Positions 25,947-34,692 of a stretch of DNA of 49,460 bases are shown piece after piece. Made by a program: the position numbers and the translations under genes. The notes beneath the pieces are model-generated. The model was not told the origin of the DNA, searched no databases, and was given only the letters and a program-made list of their open reading frames with translations. Location: the NCBI GenBank assembly GCA_964527535.1, contig CAZGPW010000058.1, positions 1 to 49,460 on the forward strand, in the 5' to 3' direction. Numbering within the stretch: position 1 is the first letter of the stretch; every line of letters begins with the position of its first letter. Source of the stretch: JAQIBY01 sp964527535. GTDB lineage: Bacteria; Bacteroidota; Bacteroidia; Bacteroidales; ML635J-15.

Positions 25947-27064
25947 TGCTCAAGGGATTTATAATATTTAAACGAGTCGGTAATTTCCGCCTCAGGGTAA
26001 AACACCTGCATCAGTTCAGCCAAAACGCGATCAGGATACATGACGGCAGATTCAAAAAAATCATTGCCCCTGCCCGATTGCCGGCGATTGTTGTTATAAA
26101 TTCTCAGGCCTGACAGCTCGTGGAAAGATTTCAGCCTGCGATCGGCATTAAATACTTCCTCGTATGAATTTGCATTTCCTGTGTGCACCCATACATCTGC
26201 ATCTTTTGCACGCTGGTAAACCAGTTCGATATCAACAGCATGGCTTTCAGTTCCGGCCCGGTCGGAAAAAATATAATCACCCCCGGCATCTTTTATAAGC
26301 TGTGCCATATATGACTCTCCGCCCGGGACCCACCAGACACCTTGCCACGGGACATTTGTCAGGACTTTTGGATGGTCCTTTTTTTGGGGTACAATTTGTT
26401 TTAAAGAATCGTAGCGTGTGGCAATGCTGTCAATCATGCGGCCGGCTTGTGGGATTTTATCGTAAAACCCGGCAAAAAACCGCAACCATTCCATTTTGGC
26501 AAGTGGGGTTTGCTCAAGATAATCACCAACCAAAACCACAGGAATGCCAACGTCTTTTAGTTGCATTAGAGGGCGCATTTCCGATGGCTGTATCACGTAT
26601 GCAAAAACCACATCGGGGTTGAGGGAAATGATCTTTTCGAGGTTCAGGTTTTCTGAGAAACCAACGTCTTGAATTTTCCCTGATTTTATACGCTTTTGTG
26701 CTGCATTGCTGAACACAAAACCGGTGCTTGTTAGCCCTGCTACCGATGCCAGTTCATCCAGGGCTTCGAGGTAAGCCACATGGGTGGTGGACATACATAC
26801 AACCTTTTGCACAGGAATATGTATTGTGCCTTCTTGTTGGGTTCTGCTCAGCAAATAAGTAAATGATTCATCCGTAGCCTGCTGCCATGGACGTGTAACG
26901 CGTATCCTGTAAGCATTTTCCGTGGCACTCATCTCAAACCCCGTAGCGTAAGTATTTTTCACAGGCCTGTCCTGCGTATTAACTTGTTTTTTATGGTTGT
27001 CGGAACAGGCAAAGCACAAAAACATTACAATCAATATGGTCCACCACAGGCGATGATTTTTCAT
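25943..27064 (-). CDS. Substrate-binding lipoprotein of the FecCD-type importer
   Basis: Periplasmic binding protein of the helical-backbone class (FecB/BtuF/FhuD), 373 residues from the ATG at 27064 (MKNHRLWWTILIVMFLCFAC). The segment ends in a lipobox cysteine, so it is a lipoprotein. A longer frame starting at 27190 would put 42 odd residues before the signal and is rejected. The two lobes begin VVCMSTTHVAYLEALDELAS and VLTNVPWQGVWWVPGGESYM. The gene is first in the operon binding protein > permease > ATPase > small membrane protein, each joined by a 4-nt overlap. Ligand unknown; metal chelate or corrinoid by family. Confidence 0.9.
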   Translation of the reverse strand: MKNHRLWWTILIVMFLCFACSDNHKKQVNTQDRPVKNTYATGFEMSATENAYRIRVTRPWQQATDESFTYLLSRTQQEGTIHIPVQKVVCMSTTHVAYLEALDELASVAGLTSTGFVFSNAAQKRIKSGKIQDVGFSENLNLEKIISLNPDVVFAYVIQPSEMRPLMQLKDVGIPVVLVGDYLEQTPLAKMEWLRFFAGFYDKIPQAGRMIDSIATRYDSLKQIVPQKKDHPKVLTNVPWQGVWWVPGGESYMAQLIKDAGGDYIFSDRAGTESHAVDIELVYQRAKDADVWVHTGNANSYEEVFNADRRLKSFHELSGLRIYNNNRRQSGRGNDFFESAVMYPDRVLAELMQVFYPEAEITDSFKYYKSLEQ

Positions 27065-27368
27065 GATCGACAAAATAAATAAAAGTAAATGAATAAATGA
27101 CGCCGGAAACAATATTTTTGGACAAACGCCAACAGGCATGTCATCCAAACAAAAGGAACAATGTAGCTCACCGTTTAAAGTTGAATACAATATAGGCTAA
27201 TCCTGGATGTTTCTAATAATCTAAACTTCAGGAAGGCGTTACCATGTAAAACGATTTAAATGATTTTTTGTCAATACCTTAAAATTAATATAAACATTTT
27301 TGAACCCTGATGTGTTGCATATACGTAAACGTATTAAAATATTAATAATAAAAAAGAAAGGAACAGCT

Positions 27369-27800
27369 ATGATACACAAAATTTTCATTGGCATTTTTAC
27401 AGTAGCGGCAGTTATTACTATGAGTAGCTGCAATACATCAAATCAAGACAAAGATTCAGAGGAAAAATCCTCAGCAGAAACCATGAGTGAAAGCGCTCAA
27501 AAACGATTTGAAGAAGAAAAAGCTGAAATGATCAACACCTACAAAAAGATGAAAGATGAAACACAAACCAAAATTGATGAACTCAAAGACAAATCAAGCT
27601 CCGGCAACGCAGCTATAAGGGACAAAACCAAAAATCTCATTGATGAGCTGGAAGAAGAACAGGCAAAGTTGGACGAAAACATCAACGATTTGGAAGAAGC
27701 AACTGACACAACCTATACAACACTAAAAAAGAAAATAGAAAACAGAATTGAGGAGATTAATGAGAACATCAAAGACACTAAAGAATCATTAAAAGACTAA
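27369..27800 (+). CDS. Coiled-coil lipoprotein
   Basis: 143 residues from the ATG at 27369 (MIHKIFIGIF). An upstream in-frame ATG at 27300 would place a charged, non-signal stretch first. The lipobox is TMSSC; the mature part is almost wholly charged helix with heptad-like repeats (KKMKDETQTKIDELKDKSSS and later LEEEQAKLDENINDLEE). It resembles small Bacteroidota envelope coiled-coil proteins of unknown role. It lies 5 nt before the PRC-barrel gene and opens the cluster running to 30967. Confidence 0.72.
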   Translation: MIHKIFIGIFTVAAVITMSSCNTSNQDKDSEEKSSAETMSESAQKRFEEEKAEMINTYKKMKDETQTKIDELKDKSSSGNAAIRDKTKNLIDELEEEQAKLDENINDLEEATDTTYTTLKKKIENRIEEINENIKDTKESLKD

Positions 27801-27805
27801 GCATT

Positions 27806-28552
27806 ATGAAAAAGAGCATAAAAGAATTCATCGGATACAGCTTATCAACAAAAGACAGGGTTAAAGGTAAGGTGCTGGATTTCTTTTTTGACCAGGAACG
27901 CTGGGTTTTCAGGTACATGGAGGCTGATCAGGGCAAAATAATTCCCAATAAAAAAGTGCTTATTCCAAGGGCATTGCTGGAAAAACCGGATAAAGAAAAA
28001 GAAACTTTTCATGTCGGGATAACCAGAAAAGAACTTGATAAATGCCCGGCTACCGAAGAGAAAAAACCAGTGTCAAGGGAGTATGAAACGGAACTGCTGA
28101 ATCATTTGCAGATGAAAAATTACTGGGCAGGGGCCCCTCCTGTCACAGAAGGTATGATGTATCCCCTGAGGCCGGTTGCACCGCCACAGGTTCAAATCAA
28201 TGAAGATGATATAAAAAGCAACCTCCGCAGTTTCAATGAAATACTCGGCTATGAAATTCATGCATCCGATGGGAGATTTGGTGAATTATCGGACATCATT
28301 GTTGATGATGAAGACTGGCATATCATCTATTTCATTGCAGATGAAGAGCTCAATGATCATACACGTCCACTCATGATACCAATCGGATGGATCAAAGAAA
28401 TCAGTTATAAAGACCAAAAAATATCCCTTGACATCAGTAAAAAATCCTTGGCAAAGGCTCCGGAATTTAATCCGGCAGCACCCATCAACACGAAATATGA
28501 AAAAAAGGTCTATGATTACTATGGCAGGTTACAAAATCCTTCCGCCAAGTAA
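27806..28552 (+). CDS. Protein with two PRC-barrel domains
   Basis: 248 residues, no signal peptide. Domain 1 (~1-78) starts IKEFIGYSLSTKDRVKGKVL; domain 2 (~140-225) starts LRSFNEILGYEIHASDGRFG and includes IIVDDEDWHIIYFIAD, the D-D-x-W-x-(I/V) strand of PRC barrels. PRC barrels in photosynthetic reaction centres and RimM bind protein or RNA partners; stand-alone double-PRC proteins are common in stress-linked loci, with little known of function. Neighbour spacing (5 nt upstream, 72 nt downstream) supports co-transcription. Confidence 0.88.
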   Translation: MKKSIKEFIGYSLSTKDRVKGKVLDFFFDQERWVFRYMEADQGKIIPNKKVLIPRALLEKPDKEKETFHVGITRKELDKCPATEEKKPVSREYETELLNHLQMKNYWAGAPPVTEGMMYPLRPVAPPQVQINEDDIKSNLRSFNEILGYEIHASDGRFGELSDIIVDDEDWHIIYFIADEELNDHTRPLMIPIGWIKEISYKDQKISLDISKKSLAKAPEFNPAAPINTKYEKKVYDYYGRLQNPSAK

Positions 28553-28624
28553 AAACCCAACAAAACCCTGGCGCTATTGATGTACACTAAAATAATTTTA
28601 TATTAACCTAAAAATGAAATAATT

Positions 28625-28903
28625 ATGGATAAAGAAAAATTCCGGATTCAAGCCAAACAAAAAATAGATAATCTTGTTAACCGCATCGACAAGCTCGAAC
28701 AAAAACAAGATGAAGCATCAGTAAAAGCAAAAGCTTCGTATGAAAAACAAATTTCTGATCTCAAAACGAAGCTAAGCGATCTGAAAATGAATTATGCTGA
28801 GCTAAAAACAAAAAACGAACAAAGATGGGAACAAGCAAAACAAAACTTCAATGAAGGTGCTGATTACATTAGCACCGGGTTGAAAAAGCTCACAGAGCTT
28901 TGA
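28625..28903 (+). CDS. Small coiled-coil protein
   Basis: 92 residues with no signal peptide and no hydrophobic core. Nearly all of it is heptad-type helix (IDNLVNRIDKLEQKQDEASV, ISDLKTKLSDLKMNYAELK). It ends in a short tail, LKKLTEL. The sequence resembles small cyanobacterial and Bacteroidota stress-response coiled-coil proteins (sll1863 type), but low-complexity helices make such likeness weak evidence. It lies inside the PRC/baeRF cluster. A similar protein is encoded at 30677, so the cluster has at least two. Confidence 0.7.
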   Translation: MDKEKFRIQAKQKIDNLVNRIDKLEQKQDEASVKAKASYEKQISDLKTKLSDLKMNYAELKTKNEQRWEQAKQNFNEGADYISTGLKKLTEL

Positions 28904-29000
28904 TGTGACCTAATTTTTCACATTGACTATAAGGGATTAATAAAATTTCTTTCCCCTGTAGTACATCAACAAGATGAAAATAAGCTAAAATACAGAAAAC

Positions 29001-29008
29001 TATTTTTG
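29001..29008 (+). promoter_or_regulatory. -7 box (TATTTTTG) before the small membrane protein
   Basis: TATTTTTG matches TAnnTTTG exactly; no TTTG -33 element is seen at the right distance. Initiation near 29014 would give a 16-nt leader to the ATG at 29030 and could transcribe 29030-30967 as a sub-operon. Confidence 0.45.
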
Positions 29009-29029
29009 TGATTTTTAACACCTAATGTT

Positions 29030-29437
29030 ATGTTTTTTCCAATAATAATATCATTCGTATTTGCCATTCTATTTGCAGTGCTCCTTCCTTCGCTTTTCAG
29101 ACGTGACGGGCCGTGGCCATGGCGGGGCATTCTGTTTTATTTCTTAATCATATTTCTGTTTACATGGGCAGTGGGCTCATGGATATCTCCGGTTGGGCCG
29201 GTTGCTTATGGCACATCGTGGATGGGCTATTTGTTCATTGCCTTTTTCATCATGATTCTGATCGGAGTGCTTGTGCCACCCAGTCCACCCGCGCCGCCCA
29301 CGGAAAACGAAAAAGACATGCGTGATATAAACAGAAGAACTTCAGGAGATTATACAGGGATTAGCTTTGGCGTTTTCTTTTGGGCACTGATTATTATTCT
29401 TCTGGGAGCCGGAATTACACACATGCTGATCTCATAG
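29030..29437 (+). CDS. Small integral membrane protein
   Basis: 135 residues with four likely membrane segments (~3-20, 33-51, 65-83, 110-133). A proline-rich loop (VPPSPPAPPTENEKD) connects segments 3 and 4. I do not recognise a named domain. It lies between two coiled-coil/PRC genes and the baeRF gene, in the same direction, 126 nt after the coiled-coil gene and with its own promoter box. It could be the membrane anchor of a stress complex, but this is only suggested by position. Confidence 0.7.
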   Translation: MFFPIIISFVFAILFAVLLPSLFRRDGPWPWRGILFYFLIIFLFTWAVGSWISPVGPVAYGTSWMGYLFIAFFIMILIGVLVPPSPPAPPTENEKDMRDINRRTSGDYTGISFGVFFWALIIILLGAGITHMLIS

Positions 29438-29476
29438 CAATTATTAACCACAAACAAAAAATACATTCATCATATT

Positions 29477-30640
29477 ATGAAGAAACAAAACGATATTTTT
29501 AATTATATGCATTTTCATGAACTGGCAAAGGTACATCAGCTGAACTGTATCTCTTTGTTCCTGCCAACTTACAGGGCAGGTGAAGAAGTCAAGCAAAATG
29601 TTGCGCCCAAAACACTGAAAAATTTGCTAAAACACCTTACAAAAGAGCTGGAAAGCAGGGAACTTAAACAGCATGAAATAGAAAAAATGCTGGAACCGGT
29701 TACAGGTATTTTGAACGATAATAAGTTCTGGACTGAACAATCTGACGGACTGTGCATTTTTCTGTCTAAACAGGATTTTACATGGTTCAAAATTCCCATA
29801 AGTTTTGATCCCTGGTATTATGTGGCTGATCATTATTACCTCAAGCCGCTTGTACCCATGTTGAACAGGAACAATAAATTCTACCTTTTGAATCTGAGCA
29901 TTGACAACCTGAACTTATTTGAATGCACACCTTACAGCCTCCAGTTAATTGAGAGCGACGAATTGCCCGGCAAACTCGAAGACGTTGTAGGCTATGACAA
30001 AGAACCGGATCATTTACAACAACGTAGCGGGCAAGATGCACATGGCAGTGCAGTTTATCATGGACATGGCAGCCACAAGGACAGTAAGGCCAACGAAAGA
30101 AGACAATTTATTCATGCGGTGGACAATGGCCTGAATGCCATAATCAAAGACCAGAAAACGCCGCTTATTCTGGCTGCTGATGAAAAAAATGCCGGATTGT
30201 TCAGGAAGCAAAGCCAATATAAAAACCTGTTTAAAGATTTTATTGCGCTTCATCCCAACGGTGCAGACCCGCTACTGTTGCATGAATTTGCGATGGAAAA
30301 ACTGGAACCCCTTTTTGAAGAGAGCAAAAAAAAGAAAATAAAAACCCTGCTTGATCATTCAAATACAGATAAAACCCACACTGACATCAGAGACATTGTT
30401 CCTGCCAGTGTCAACGGACGCGTAGATACCTTGTTTATACAGAAAGACAAAGAAGAATATGGTCTATTTGATAAAAAAAGCAACAGCGTTATCATTGACA
30501 ACGAACGCATGCCTCAAAACGCTGCCTTGTATAACATGATGGCTGTAAACACCATTTTGAACCAGGGAACTGTGTATCTTCAGGATGAAAATGACATGCC
30601 GCTGGCGCATACCTCAGTAAACGCGTTGTTGAGATATTGA
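29477..30640 (+). CDS. baeRF-family protein (bacterial relative of archaeo-eukaryotic release factor 1)
   Basis: 387 residues, cytoplasmic. The N-terminal domain (~1-130) has CISLFLPTYRAGEEVKQN. The central domain (~134-300) has KFYLLNLSIDNLNLFE, then YHGHGSHKD (195-202) and RRQFIHAVDNGLNAII, then TPLILAADEKNAGLFRK, a series typical of the baeRF families. The C-terminal part (~310-387) includes NGRVDTLFIQKD, as in eRF1 domain 3. eRF1 acts by a GGQ loop; here HGHGSHKD stands in that region and no GGQ is seen. Members are proposed to act on stalled ribosomes or peptidyl-tRNA, largely from computation. The gene sits with PRC and coiled-coil genes, a context seen in stress loci. Confidence 0.85.
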   Translation: MKKQNDIFNYMHFHELAKVHQLNCISLFLPTYRAGEEVKQNVAPKTLKNLLKHLTKELESRELKQHEIEKMLEPVTGILNDNKFWTEQSDGLCIFLSKQDFTWFKIPISFDPWYYVADHYYLKPLVPMLNRNNKFYLLNLSIDNLNLFECTPYSLQLIESDELPGKLEDVVGYDKEPDHLQQRSGQDAHGSAVYHGHGSHKDSKANERRQFIHAVDNGLNAIIKDQKTPLILAADEKNAGLFRKQSQYKNLFKDFIALHPNGADPLLLHEFAMEKLEPLFEESKKKKIKTLLDHSNTDKTHTDIRDIVPASVNGRVDTLFIQKDKEEYGLFDKKSNSVIIDNERMPQNAALYNMMAVNTILNQGTVYLQDENDMPLAHTSVNALLRY

Positions 30641-30676
30641 CAAACCCGGAATACTCATTTTAAAACAACAACAAAC

Positions 30677-30967
30677 ATGAAAAACAAAACACAGATACAA
30701 CAAGAAGTGGAAAATAAAATGGATGAAATTCATGCAAAAATAACAAACATCCGTAATAAAATGGAAGAGGAAAAACACCCCTCGGAAGAACTAAGAAACA
30801 CTGTAAAAAACCTGGAAAACATTCATTCAAAGCTGAATAAAAAACACAACAGGGTAAAAGACGACGATACTACCGACTGGGATGAGATGGAAAAAAACAT
30901 GTACCAGGATTTCACATCTTTTAACAGGTCATTTAAAAAAGCGGGGACCTTGTTTAGGGGAAAATAA
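30677..30967 (+). CDS. Second small coiled-coil protein
   Basis: 96 residues, highly charged and helical (MKNKTQIQQEVENKMDEIHA), with no signal peptide or membrane segment. It starts 36 nt after the baeRF gene, in the same direction, and appears to be the last gene of the cluster. It is not an obvious copy of the 28625 protein beyond their shared coiled-coil nature. I do not recognise a family. Confidence 0.68.
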   Translation: MKNKTQIQQEVENKMDEIHAKITNIRNKMEEEKHPSEELRNTVKNLENIHSKLNKKHNRVKDDDTTDWDEMEKNMYQDFTSFNRSFKKAGTLFRGK

Positions 30968-31020
30968 ACAGGTATCATGTCAATCAAGGTGTGGCCATCC
31001 GAAACCAATAGGGTTTACTG

Positions 31021-31093
31021 ATACCGATATGTGTTCAATTGTGTAATTTCAGTTCACTACCGTTTCTGAAATTACATTGAACATCATCGGTAT
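31021..31093. repeat. Large imperfect inverted repeat after the baeRF cluster
   Basis: Arms 31021-31052 (starts ATACCGAT, ends TAATTTCAG) and 31066-31093 (starts CTGAAATTA, ends ATCGGTAT) pair over most of their length, with two small bulges, around a 13-nt loop. There is no T tract. It might terminate or stabilise the transcript, or be a small inserted element. The rest of the 353-nt gap (30968-31320) has a short hairpin (31201-31223, CCCC...GGGG) and no supported gene. Confidence 0.6.
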
Positions 31094-31320
31094 AATACAG
31101 ATAATCAATCTATTGAAATTGTCAATAGTCATAAATAGTAATATTGAATATTACACGTTAGAACGCAACTTGGTATTAGTTGCTAATTGCCAACTGTTTA
31201 CCCCATAGGGAAATCCTTTGGGGCCAACTGATTTTACGACAATATTATTTACTTACATATCCTTTTAACTTACTGATTATCAACACTGGGTCAGGAGTTT
31301 TAAAATTAATTTACTGTATT

Positions 31321-32094
31321 TTACCAGGTATCATCAGCGTCTTTATGAAATGCTGTGGCAGAAGCCTGGGCAGCAGGCATTACCAGGATATCATTTACAT
31401 TCACATGCGGGGGGCGTGTGATGGCAAATAAAATAGTTTCAGCCACGTCAACGGCGTGCAAAGGCTCATATGCTTTATACACTTCTTCAGCACGTGATTC
31501 ATCACCATGGAACCTGACAACTGAAAATTCGGTATCAACAGCCCCCGGAGCAATTTGAGTCACCCGTATGCCTTTATCCAACAGGTCCATGCGCATGGAT
31601 TTTGTCAACGCATCCACTGCATGTTTGGTAGCGCAATAAACATTACCATTCGGATAGACTTCCCTGCCTGCAATTGAGCCAATGTTTACAATCTGTCCCT
31701 TTTTTCGCTCAATCATGCCTGGAACCACCCTGCGCGTCACATACAGCAAGCCTTTAACATTGGTATCTATCATTCTGTTCCAATCTTCTGTATCCCCATC
31801 TTGTACAGGATCAAAACCTGATGCAAGACCGGCATTGTTGATAAGAATATCAATATCAGCCATGTCTTCAGGCAAACTTGATATGGCTTCATCCACAGCA
31901 GATTCATCACGTACATCAAAATGCAGCGTGTGTACCCTTCCGTTGTGTTGTAATTTTAGTTTATCACCTATGGCAACCAGCCGTTCTTTTCGCCTGCCGG
32001 TTATAATTACCCTGTATCCATTTTTAACAAGCAGCTCAGCAGTAGCTTCACCTATTCCGGCTGTAGCTCCGGTTATTAATGCTATCTTACTCAT
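31321..32094 (-). CDS. SDR-family NAD(P)-dependent oxidoreductase (YdfG-like)
   Basis: Classical short-chain dehydrogenase of 257 residues. Cofactor loop GATAGIG (9-15); ITGRRKERL after strand 2, where the two arginines favour NADP(H); NNAG (86-89); catalytic S140, Y153 and K157 (YCATK). The overall layout and length match YdfG-type enzymes acting on 3-hydroxy acids such as L-allo-threonine, serine or 3-hydroxypropionate. The exact substrate is not readable. Separate from rlmD upstream by 108 nt with its own -7 box. Confidence 0.9.
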   Translation of the reverse strand: MSKIALITGATAGIGEATAELLVKNGYRVIITGRRKERLVAIGDKLKLQHNGRVHTLHFDVRDESAVDEAISSLPEDMADIDILINNAGLASGFDPVQDGDTEDWNRMIDTNVKGLLYVTRRVVPGMIERKKGQIVNIGSIAGREVYPNGNVYCATKHAVDALTKSMRMDLLDKGIRVTQIAPGAVDTEFSVVRFHGDESRAEEVYKAYEPLHAVDVAETILFAITRPPHVNVNDILVMPAAQASATAFHKDADDTW

Positions 32095-32139
32095 AGTATA
32101 TTATGGTTTAAATTTAAATCTTTAACTGATCAATATCAA

Positions 32140-32147
32140 CAAAAATA
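32140..32147 (-). promoter_or_regulatory. -7 box (TATTTTTG) of the SDR gene
   Basis: Exact match to TAnnTTTG on the minus strand, about 40 nt from the expected transcription start to the ATG at 32094. No TTTG -33 box at standard spacing. Confidence 0.45.
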
Positions 32148-32202
32148 ATTACTCAAGGTAATGATACTATAATCTCAAAATCAACGTAAAGCTACAAAAT
32201 CA

Positions 32203-33603
32203 TTATTTTTTTTCCAACAATACAATATTTTCCACATGATGGGTATGCGGAAACATGTCCACAGGCTGGACTTTTGTTATTTTGAAAACATCCTTCATCA
32301 GGCTGATATCACGTGCCTGTGTTGAAGGATTACAACTCACATAAACAATTTTCCCGGGAGCAATTTCAAGCACCCTCTGGATAACGTCTTTATGCACCCC
32401 TGCCCGTGGAGGATCCAAAACAATAACATCAGGCTTTCCCTCCTTTTTGATAAACGATGAAGTCAAGACATGCCTCATGTCTCCAGCATAAAAAGAAAGG
32501 TTCCCCAAGCCGTTTATGTCTGCATTTATGTATGCATCTTTTACCGCATCTTCCACAATTTCTATTCCGGTGACTTTTGCTGCATTTTTGGCCAGGAATA
32601 AAGATAGTGAACCCGTTCCTGAATACAAGTCATATACATGTTGTGATTTATTAACACCTGCCATGTCGTTTACCTGCCGGTAAAGCTTTTCTGTTTGCCA
32701 CGTATTTGTTTGGAAAAAAGATTTCGGGCCGATTTTGAATTTCAATCCATCCAATGCTTCGGTTATATATGGTCTTCCTGAAAACAATTCAACATCCAGA
32801 TCAAACACACTGTCGTTTTTCTTTGTGTTTACAATATACATAAGGGAATCAATTTGGGGGAACTTCTCCCGGAGGTGTTCCATCAATTGTTTGGCTTTTT
32901 CTGAAAATGTTGAAACAACAAGCACAACCATAACATCAGATTTCCGTGTGATGCGGATGATTAAATTTCGCAGCAGGCCGGTGTGACTTTTGGGGTTATA
33001 ATAAGGTAAGTCATTATCAACAGCAAAAGCATGTACAGCATTCCGGATAAGGTTTGTTGGCTCTGCCTGCAGGTAACATTTTTCAATCTGAAGCACTTTA
33101 TCAAAACGCCCCGGGGCATGAAATCCCAGTGCTTTTTTTTCTGAAAAATTTTCACCTGAATCTATCTCTTGTTTTGTTAACCAGGCTTTATCAGAAAAAC
33201 TGTATTCCAGTTTGTTCCGGTAATATTTTGTTTTTTCCGATGGTAATATGGGTTCAGGATCAGGAAATGTCAAGCTTCCAATCCTAAGAAGCTGTTCTTT
33301 AACCTGGTTTTCCTTATATTTCAATTGCTCCTCATACAACATGTGCTGCCATTTACACCCTCCACATGCTCCAAAATGATCACAAAAAGGCTCAGTCCGT
33401 GCTTTTGAACAGGTAGTAATTTTCTCGGGAACGCCTTCAAAATATGATTTCTTTTTTCGGATCACCTGCACATCTGCAATGTCCCCGGGAACAAGGCCCT
33501 TAACAAATATCACCCGGTCATTATCTTTGCCAACAGCCATTCCGTTGGAGGCAATGTCAATGATTTTTAGGTTTTCAATGAATGGTAATTTATTTCTTTT
33601 CAC
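32203..33603 (-). CDS. rlmD: 23S rRNA (uracil-C5)-methyltransferase RlmD/RumA
   Basis: Methylates a uracil of 23S rRNA (U1939 in E. coli) using S-adenosylmethionine. 466 residues. The N-terminal TRAM domain (~8-65) carries GMAVGKDNDRVIFVKG. A 4Fe-4S cluster site follows, with CSKARTEPFCDHFGACGGC giving the cysteines in C-x6-C-x2-C-like spacing. The C-terminal Rossmann domain has DLYSGTGSLSLFLA, VLDPPRAGVHKDV and VSCNPST with the catalytic cysteine. RlmC/TrmA paralogues are possible, but length, TRAM and cluster fit RlmD-type enzymes best. Start is GTG (33601-33603), about 14 nt after the predicted transcription start. Confidence 0.9.
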   Translation of the reverse strand: MKRNKLPFIENLKIIDIASNGMAVGKDNDRVIFVKGLVPGDIADVQVIRKKKSYFEGVPEKITTCSKARTEPFCDHFGACGGCKWQHMLYEEQLKYKENQVKEQLLRIGSLTFPDPEPILPSEKTKYYRNKLEYSFSDKAWLTKQEIDSGENFSEKKALGFHAPGRFDKVLQIEKCYLQAEPTNLIRNAVHAFAVDNDLPYYNPKSHTGLLRNLIIRITRKSDVMVVLVVSTFSEKAKQLMEHLREKFPQIDSLMYIVNTKKNDSVFDLDVELFSGRPYITEALDGLKFKIGPKSFFQTNTWQTEKLYRQVNDMAGVNKSQHVYDLYSGTGSLSLFLAKNAAKVTGIEIVEDAVKDAYINADINGLGNLSFYAGDMRHVLTSSFIKKEGKPDVIVLDPPRAGVHKDVIQRVLEIAPGKIVYVSCNPSTQARDISLMKDVFKITKVQPVDMFPHTHHVENIVLLEKK

Positions 33604-33623
33604 AATTCTTTTGTATTTTGCGG

Positions 33624-33631
33624 CAAAGTTA
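33624..33631 (-). promoter_or_regulatory. -7 box (TAACTTTG) of rlmD
   Basis: Exact match to TAnnTTTG on the minus strand. It implies a leader of about 14 nt before the GTG start and supports that start. The divergent DUF1643 gene begins 23 nt away. Confidence 0.5.
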
Positions 33632-33653
33632 ACAAAACCACATAAATTTAATT

Positions 33654-34241
33654 ATGGCAAGAATCGGACGACAGATACCGCATTTTAAAGAAATTGATAC
33701 CAGCTGCATTGATGCGATGTTTTCAAACGACAAGAGATACAGGTACACGCTGGACATGCTATACAAACCATCTTTGTTACGGCAAAATCAACATCAACAT
33801 ATTTGTGTGATATTGAAAAACCCAAGTTCTGCTGATGCAAAAAAAGCAGATGCCACCATACGGAAAGTAGAAACCTATGTGTATAAACATTTTGCCTCAG
33901 CTGCTAAACTCAGCATCCTGAATATTTTTGCTATCAGGGCAACCGATGCCAGTGAAGTTAATTTACTTTTGTCACGTTTTGGCAAAGATTTCATTGTCGG
34001 GCCTGAAAATGACAAGATCATACAAGAAACAATCCATAAAGCTGATCATATCATTTGTGCATGGGGGAACAACAGTGGCATCAACTCAAAAGTTTATGAA
34101 GAACGTATAAAAGAAATCAAATCCCTGATTGTTCAACAGCATAAAAATGCACAGTGTGTAAATGGAGCAAAACCAACAAAACAACCATTGCATGGATTAA
34201 TGTGGGGTTTTGACTATCATTTAACGCCATTTATAACCTAA
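33654..34241 (+). CDS. DUF1643 domain protein
   Basis: 195 residues, soluble. It has the DUF1643 features: CVILKNPSSADAKKADATIR (the V-x-x-NPSxAD-x-x-xDxT motif), LSILNIFAIRATD, and ADHIICAWGNNSG. The family occurs in bacteria and phages and has no established activity. Divergent from rlmD with only 50 nt between start codons. Start at the ATG at 33654 fits the short leader style here. Confidence 0.88.
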   Translation: MARIGRQIPHFKEIDTSCIDAMFSNDKRYRYTLDMLYKPSLLRQNQHQHICVILKNPSSADAKKADATIRKVETYVYKHFASAAKLSILNIFAIRATDASEVNLLLSRFGKDFIVGPENDKIIQETIHKADHIICAWGNNSGINSKVYEERIKEIKSLIVQQHKNAQCVNGAKPTKQPLHGLMWGFDYHLTPFIT

Positions 34242-34646
34242 GTTTCATCTTACATAGTGTTTGTCTATAGAGTCGAATATTTATCTGTAATTGAATAATG
34301 GGAACAACTTAGTCGGAAGACCGCAGTCCGAAGTCGGAAGAAAGTTTCATAACTTCCGTCTTCCATCTTTGCTCTTCCGGCTTTCTGAACAGATCCATGA
34401 ATAGTTACAAACTTTTACGACTGTATTGACGGCACTATATACCCTCATTCCTTAAAAAATTACTCATGCATACATTTTCTGATCATAACAACACAATAGC
34501 CAATGTCATTTTGCGTTTACATTAATCAACCTGGAATAATTGTTGAAATGTTTTTACTATATCATTGATAATCTGCATTAAAGGCTTTTTTAAAAAAATG
34601 TTGATAAAATGATTATAAACAATCATTAAATAATAATAATATAAGT
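34242..34646. other. Intergenic region with a small inverted repeat
   Basis: Positions 34311-34387 hold three copies of CGGAAGA/CCGAAG-like words followed by their complement. The best pairing is GAAGTCGGAAG (34330-34340) against CTTCCGTCTTC (34353-34363), with one mismatch. The rest, to 34646, is AT-rich with no supported gene. Confidence 0.45.
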
Positions 34647-34654
34647 TATATTTG
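34647..34654 (+). promoter_or_regulatory. -7 box (TATATTTG) of the small lipoprotein gene
   Basis: Exact match to TAnnTTTG, with about 33 nt from the probable start to the ATG at 34693. A TTTG -33 box is not evident. Confidence 0.55.
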
Positions 34655-34692
34655 TACTTTATAAGCAGATTAATGTTTAATTTATTTTTGTT

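Noticed and set aside
27065..27368. Cobalamin riboswitch upstream of the FecCD-type importer
   Set aside because: No conserved B12-box (GCCACTG-like) or surrounding core found on the minus strand; the importer's ligand stays open.
31180..31431. 83-codon plus-strand frame ending inside the SDR gene
   Set aside because: No recognisable domain, no promoter, and overlaps the SDR coding sequence on the opposite strand.
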